The position numbers were made by a program, and so were the translations under genes. Shown here one piece after another: positions 60,608-64,000 of a stretch of DNA of 64,000 nucleotides. The notes under the pieces were generated by a model. The model worked only from the letters and a program-made list of their open reading frames with translations. It had not been told where the DNA came from and searched no databases. Numbering within the stretch: the first letter of the stretch is position 1; the number at the start of each line of letters is the position of its first letter. The stretch is from Cytobacillus kochii (lineage in GTDB: Bacteria; Bacillota; Bacilli; Bacillales; Cytobacillaceae), in NCBI RefSeq assembly GCF_020171845.1, contig NZ_JAIVAM010000008.1:248001-312000 (forward strand), given 5' to 3'.

Positions 60608-61540
60608 ATGGCAATTACACTATTAGAATCAGCAAAATTATCTCAAGATAAATTAAAAAGAGGAGTAATGGAAACTTATGTATTAAATGCTCCTGTTCTT
60701 CAGAAGTTACCATTTATGGGGATTGAGGGGAATGCTTATACATACAATGAAGAAAAAGAATTACCAGGTGTTGCTTTCCGTTCGGTGAATGAGGGTTATG
60801 AAGAGTCTACTGGTACAGTTAATCCAAAAAGTGAATCACTTGTTATTATGGGTGGAGATGCTGATACAGATAAATTTATTCAGCAAACACGAAGCAACTT
60901 TAATGACCAACGAGCAATCCAAACAGCATTAAAGGTGAAAGCTCTTGCGTATAAGTTTCAAGATACTTTCTTCAATGGTGATACAGCAGTAGATCCTAAA
61001 TCATTTGATGGGCTCAAAAAGAGATTAACAGGGAATCAAGTAATCACAGCAGAAGAAAATGGCTTCCAATTGGATACACAAGATAAAGGTTCAATGTACG
61101 CTTTTATGGAGATTATGGATTCATTTTTATCAAATGTTAGAGGTAAAGCAGATGCGCTCTATATGGACTCAAAAACTTTAACAAAGGTAAAATCAATCGC
61201 CAGACAACTAGGATATGATGAACGTACTTTAGATGGTTTTGGTAAATCAGTATTCGCTTATGACGGGATTCCATTCTTTGATGCTGGAGAAAAACCAAAT
61301 GGAACTAAGATTATTGGTCATGATGAGTCGCAAGGTACTGCATCTAATACGACTTCTATTTATGCTGTTAAATTTGGAGCGGATGAATTTGTATCTGGTT
61401 TAACAAATGGTGGAGTACAAGTTTATGATTTAGGAGAACTTCAAGAGAAACCATCATACCGTACACGGATTGAGTTTTATACTGGAATTGGTGTGTTTAA
61501 TGGGAAAGCTGCTGCTAGACTTAAAGGATTAATTGTATAA
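60608..61540 (+). CDS. Major capsid protein
   Basis: A 310-residue HK97-fold type coat protein, just after the scaffold. The N-terminal arm (MAITLLESAKLSQDKLKRGV), the PFMGIEGNAYTYNEEKELPGVAFRSVNEGYEES block and the C-terminal beta region with RTRIEFYTGIGVFNGKAAARLKGL are typical of siphophage coat proteins. ATG follows AAGGTGA. Assigned with good confidence from position and content. Confidence 0.88.
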   Translation: MAITLLESAKLSQDKLKRGVMETYVLNAPVLQKLPFMGIEGNAYTYNEEKELPGVAFRSVNEGYEESTGTVNPKSESLVIMGGDADTDKFIQQTRSNFNDQRAIQTALKVKALAYKFQDTFFNGDTAVDPKSFDGLKKRLTGNQVITAEENGFQLDTQDKGSMYAFMEIMDSFLSNVRGKADALYMDSKTLTKVKSIARQLGYDERTLDGFGKSVFAYDGIPFFDAGEKPNGTKIIGHDESQGTASNTTSIYAVKFGADEFVSGLTNGGVQVYDLGELQEKPSYRTRIEFYTGIGVFNGKAAARLKGLIV

Positions 61541-61602
61541 TATCGATTAAATTTAAGGGAGTGAATCTATATCACTCCCTTGTTATTTGAAAGGAGATAA
61601 AC

Positions 61603-61896
61603 ATGTATAATATTAAAACTCCTAACGGTTTTTATAATGGTACTACATATGGTGTTAAATTCATTAATGGTATTGGAAAAACTGACAATGAGCAAGTTAA
61701 AAACATCTTGATTAATGACTTTAAATACATTTTGCTTAACGAGGAAACTTCAACAGAATTGTTAGTTGTTGACTCTTTTCATAGGGGCAGTGGTTATTAT
61801 GAGTTTCCAAATGGTGAGAAGATAAGAGGAAAAGAAAAAGCACTGGAATACTTATCCTTTCATATGAGTGAAGAGGGTGAATTGGAATGGGTGTAA
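61603..61896 (+). CDS. Hypothetical phage protein, 97 residues
   Basis: A small protein between capsid and connector genes, of unknown family. The N-terminal motif MYNIKTPNGFYNGTTYGVKF suggests a beta fold. It may be a head decoration or capsid-associated protein. ATG follows AAAGGAGATA; it overlaps the next gene by 10 bases. Confidence 0.65.
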   Translation: MYNIKTPNGFYNGTTYGVKFINGIGKTDNEQVKNILINDFKYILLNEETSTELLVVDSFHRGSGYYEFPNGEKIRGKEKALEYLSFHMSEEGELEWV

Positions 61897-62186
61897 AGGA
61901 AAGGGCTTTAATAATGCTCGATTTAGACAATGATGAAAATAAAGCGTTGAAAATAGATATCCTCTTAGATGATGCAAGGGATTTTATTTTGAACTATTGT
62001 TGGCTTGATGAAATTCCTTCTACATTGGATTCAGTGTTGTTAAAAATGGTGATTTTTGATTATCAAAAGCTAACAAATGAAAGTATTAGCGCTAGAAAAG
62101 AAGGAGATTTATCAGAAAGTTATATTCAATCGTACCCTGACAATATTATGACTATATTGAACTCTAACAGAAGGGTGCGAGTTTAA
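61887..62186 (+). CDS. Head-tail connector protein (gp6/gp15-like)
   Basis: A 99-residue helical protein with the start MGVKERALIMLDLDNDENKALKIDILLDDARDFILNYCWLDEIP, matching DNA-packaging/head-tail connector proteins of siphophages. GTGAATTGGAATG is its start context. It precedes the head-closure gene. Confidence 0.78.
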   Translation: MGVKERALIMLDLDNDENKALKIDILLDDARDFILNYCWLDEIPSTLDSVLLKMVIFDYQKLTNESISARKEGDLSESYIQSYPDNIMTILNSNRRVRV

Positions 62187-62516
62187 ATGGGTAGAGAAAA
62201 AGTGGGGTATTTGTTAAAAAATGAAGTACTGAGGGATGAAGATGGCAATATATTAACTGACAAATATGGTAGACCTGTTACAGACTATATTCCTGTTACC
62301 CCTTTTGAAATAAGAAGTTGGCAACCGTATAGTCCACAAATGGCTAGTGATAGGTATGCTATTAGAGTACCAGAAGTAAATTATCGATTTTTTACTGATC
62401 CAAATGATATCCTTAACTTTAATGAGAGATTTCAATTTAAAGGGAAAACATACAGGATAGAATATCCTATAAAGTTTGACAGGCACTATCAAGTATTAGT
62501 TAAAGAGATAGAATAA
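62187..62516 (+). CDS. Head-closure (stopper) protein
   Basis: A 109-residue beta-rich protein with VTPFEIRSWQPYSPQMASDRYAIRVPEV, like SPP1 gp16-type head completion proteins. Starts directly after the previous stop. A complex hairpin region and the tape measure gene follow. Confidence 0.7.
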   Translation: MGREKVGYLLKNEVLRDEDGNILTDKYGRPVTDYIPVTPFEIRSWQPYSPQMASDRYAIRVPEVNYRFFTDPNDILNFNERFQFKGKTYRIEYPIKFDRHYQVLVKEIE

Positions 62517-62616
62517 ATGGCTAGTAGATTCGCAGATACTAGCCATTCGAACATATATACTAAATAGCCTAAGAAAGTGAGCATTCATATGTTCGTTTTC
62601 TTAGGCTATTTTTTTA
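62517..62616 (+). terminator. Nested hairpins and terminator before the tape measure gene
   Basis: ATGGCTAGTA pairs with TACTAGCCAT (62517-62546); CGAACATAT pairs with ATATGTTCG around AATAGCCTAAGAAA, whose partner TTCTTAGGCTATT is followed by a T-run. Alternative foldings are possible, so partial termination or regulation is likely. Confidence 0.65.
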
Positions 62617-62637
62617 CATTTTTAAGGAGTGTGCTAT

Positions 62638-64000
62638 ATGACAAAACCATTATCAATAAGAATCATTGGCAAGTTAAATCAAACAGAAACTGTAAGAATA
62701 ATTCAGAAACAACTAAATGAAATAAGCTCAAAATTAAAAGTAACCATTGGTGTCGATACTAAGCAAATAGATGCTTTAAATAATAAAATTAAACAAACGC
62801 AGGAGCAAGCAAATAAGAAAAAGGTAACTATTGTTGGTGATAAAGAAGTAACTAAAGTAAAGGAACTCTACACTTCCCTCGATAGAGCGGTAGAAAAATA
62901 CAGTAAACTTGGTCAGGTTAAAGTTAATAAAACTTTTAATCCAGCAACTAAGGATTTAGAAAAGTTTACTCTAAGTATCACCAAAGCCAACGGAGAAGTG
63001 GATAGACTCAAGTTTGAGTTAGACAAACTAAGGAATATACATGGTACAAATGGATTTGCTTTAGTGGGTAAAACAACAACGGATAATTCTGCTCACACTC
63101 GAGAACGACAATTACAAACCGTACAGAAAATAAACACACAAATTAATAGGCAGAATCAACAATTGCAGCATCAGTTGGAAATGTTTAAACAGCAAGCTAG
63201 ACTAGATGCATCAAATCTAAAAAATCGATATGGTAATAGCTCACGTTTCGATCAGGCTGGGTTAAATAGTTGGCTAAACTCTGTGAATAATTTAAACACA
63301 TCTACTCCTAATGCGACTCAACAAATGGATAGATTGAGAATGCAATTTAGAGGTATCACATCTGATGCTAGGAATGCTCAAGGAATGGTTAGAGACTTTG
63401 GTGGCACATTGGAGAATGCATTTGTCCGTATGCCTGTTTATGCAGCAGCTGCTACAGCAATGTTTTTACCTTTCCAGGCTTTAAATAGTTTAATTGATAC
63501 ACTTTATCTACTTGACGAAAGATTAGTCAGTATTAATAAAGTACTAGAAGACGGTAACCTATCTCAAATCTTTAAAGATGCCGATGATTCAGCTATGAAT
63601 TTTGGTCAGACTATCGATAGTGTTCTAGAATCCTATGGTGAGATTGCTAAGTTAGGTTTCAATGCTGAAGAAGCAGGATTTTTAAATGACCAATCTATGC
63701 TACTTAAAACCGTGGGAGAATTTCAATCAAACGCTGATGCAGCGAATAGTTTAGTGGCAATTTACCGTCAATATAAATTGGAATTAGAAGGTGTATCCAA
63801 AGTGGTGGATAGCTTAAACGAGGTCAGTAACAAGACTGGTGCAGATACAGTTGGATTGAGTGAAGCTTTGTCTAAAGCATCATCTTCCGCAAATGTTGCA
63901 GGGATGAGTTTTGACGAGCTATTAGGTACTGCATCAACTGTACAGGAAGTTTTGAAAATAAGCGGTTCCCAAGTCGGTACCTTCCTTAAAACTCTTTCTA
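62638..64000 (+). CDS. Tail tape measure protein, 3' end cut by window
   Basis: The scaffold that sets tail length. The visible 454 residues start MTKPLSIRIIGKLNQTETVR, hold coiled-coil-like regions with KYSKLGQVKVNKTF and LRMQFRGITSDARN, a hydrophobic segment (MPVYAAAATAMFLPFQALNSLI) and a TP901-type core with TVGLSEALSKASSSANVAGMSFDELLG. The frame is open to the window edge. ATG follows AAGGAGT. No tail-tube or chaperone genes lie just before it; those seem to be at 48-51 kb. Confidence 0.9.
   Translation, partial: MTKPLSIRIIGKLNQTETVRIIQKQLNEISSKLKVTIGVDTKQIDALNNKIKQTQEQANKKKVTIVGDKEVTKVKELYTSLDRAVEKYSKLGQVKVNKTFNPATKDLEKFTLSITKANGEVDRLKFELDKLRNIHGTNGFALVGKTTTDNSAHTRERQLQTVQKINTQINRQNQQLQHQLEMFKQQARLDASNLKNRYGNSSRFDQAGLNSWLNSVNNLNTSTPNATQQMDRLRMQFRGITSDARNAQGMVRDFGGTLENAFVRMPVYAAAATAMFLPFQALNSLIDTLYLLDERLVSINKVLEDGNLSQIFKDADDSAMNFGQTIDSVLESYGEIAKLGFNAEEAGFLNDQSMLLKTVGEFQSNADAANSLVAIYRQYKLELEGVSKVVDSLNEVSNKTGADTVGLSEALSKASSSANVAGMSFDELLGTASTVQEVLKISGSQVGTFLKTLS

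Larger units (their letters stand above)
40101..64000. mobile_element. Prophage, left end to beyond the window
   Basis: Integrase, repressor and excisionase-like genes sit at the left end next to a cut host riboswitch; terminase, portal, scaffold, capsid, connector, tail and tape measure genes follow. The right attachment site, lysis genes and tail tip are not in the window. Early and late genes mostly run on the plus strand. Confidence 0.9.

Noticed and set aside
40101-64000. Interpretation of the element as an ICE
   Set aside because: Terminase, portal, capsid and tape measure genes are present and no conjugation genes are seen.

Overview
The window is low-GC Firmicute DNA. Gene content points to an endospore-forming Bacillaceae member: a GerA-type germination subunit, a GerT-like Hsp20 protein behind a SigK-type promoter, a CtpA/CtpB-type protease, a WalR-like box, a ribose operon in the Bacillus order and strong AAGGAGG-type ribosome binding sites. 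No rRNA gene, CRISPR array or intact insertion sequence was seen.

Host part, about 1-40100. Left to right it holds: a VanY-type lipoprotein carboxypeptidase (cut by the window edge) and a carboxy-terminal processing protease; two MFS exporters; an LCP-family protein and a COG0523 GTPase; an operon of a beta-propeller lipoprotein with a response regulator and histidine kinase; a secreted CAP-domain protein with Pro/Glu/Gln repeats; a GntR regulator beside an SDR oxidoreductase with a palindromic operator; a sporulation-type pair (Hsp20-like protein plus flavin amine oxidase); an SDR lacking its catalytic residues; a structured RNA element with a tRNA T-arm mimic ahead of a GNAT gene; amidohydrolase, uppP, DUF421, orphan gerA-type, patatin and ResA-like genes; a divergent TetR/SDR pair; and the complete rbsRKDACB operon with four copies of one operator.

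Prophage part, about 40101-64000 and beyond. A prophage begins where an FMN riboswitch is cut after its first 20 or so conserved bases. It carries a tyrosine integrase, a repressor, an excisionase-like HTH protein and a sparse early region. The main early gene encodes a 982-residue protein with the DxDGD signature and flanking motifs of the YonO/QDE-1 group of single-subunit RNA polymerases, preceded by a very AT-rich inverted repeat. Structural genes follow in an unusual order: tail-type genes first, then a tRNA-like gene and small ORFs, then a cargo block (membrane protein, PemK/MazF-like toxin, coiled-coil protein), then small terminase, a second tyrosine recombinase with an 11-6-11 inverted repeat beside it, large terminase, portal, scaffold, capsid, connectors and a tape measure gene cut by the window end. 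No recognisable DNA polymerase, primase or helicase gene is visible in this part.

The most unusual items are the YonO-like polymerase with its AT-rich repeat, the integration into an FMN riboswitch, the internal recombinase with its palindromic site, and the T-arm-like attenuator at about 20230-20345.
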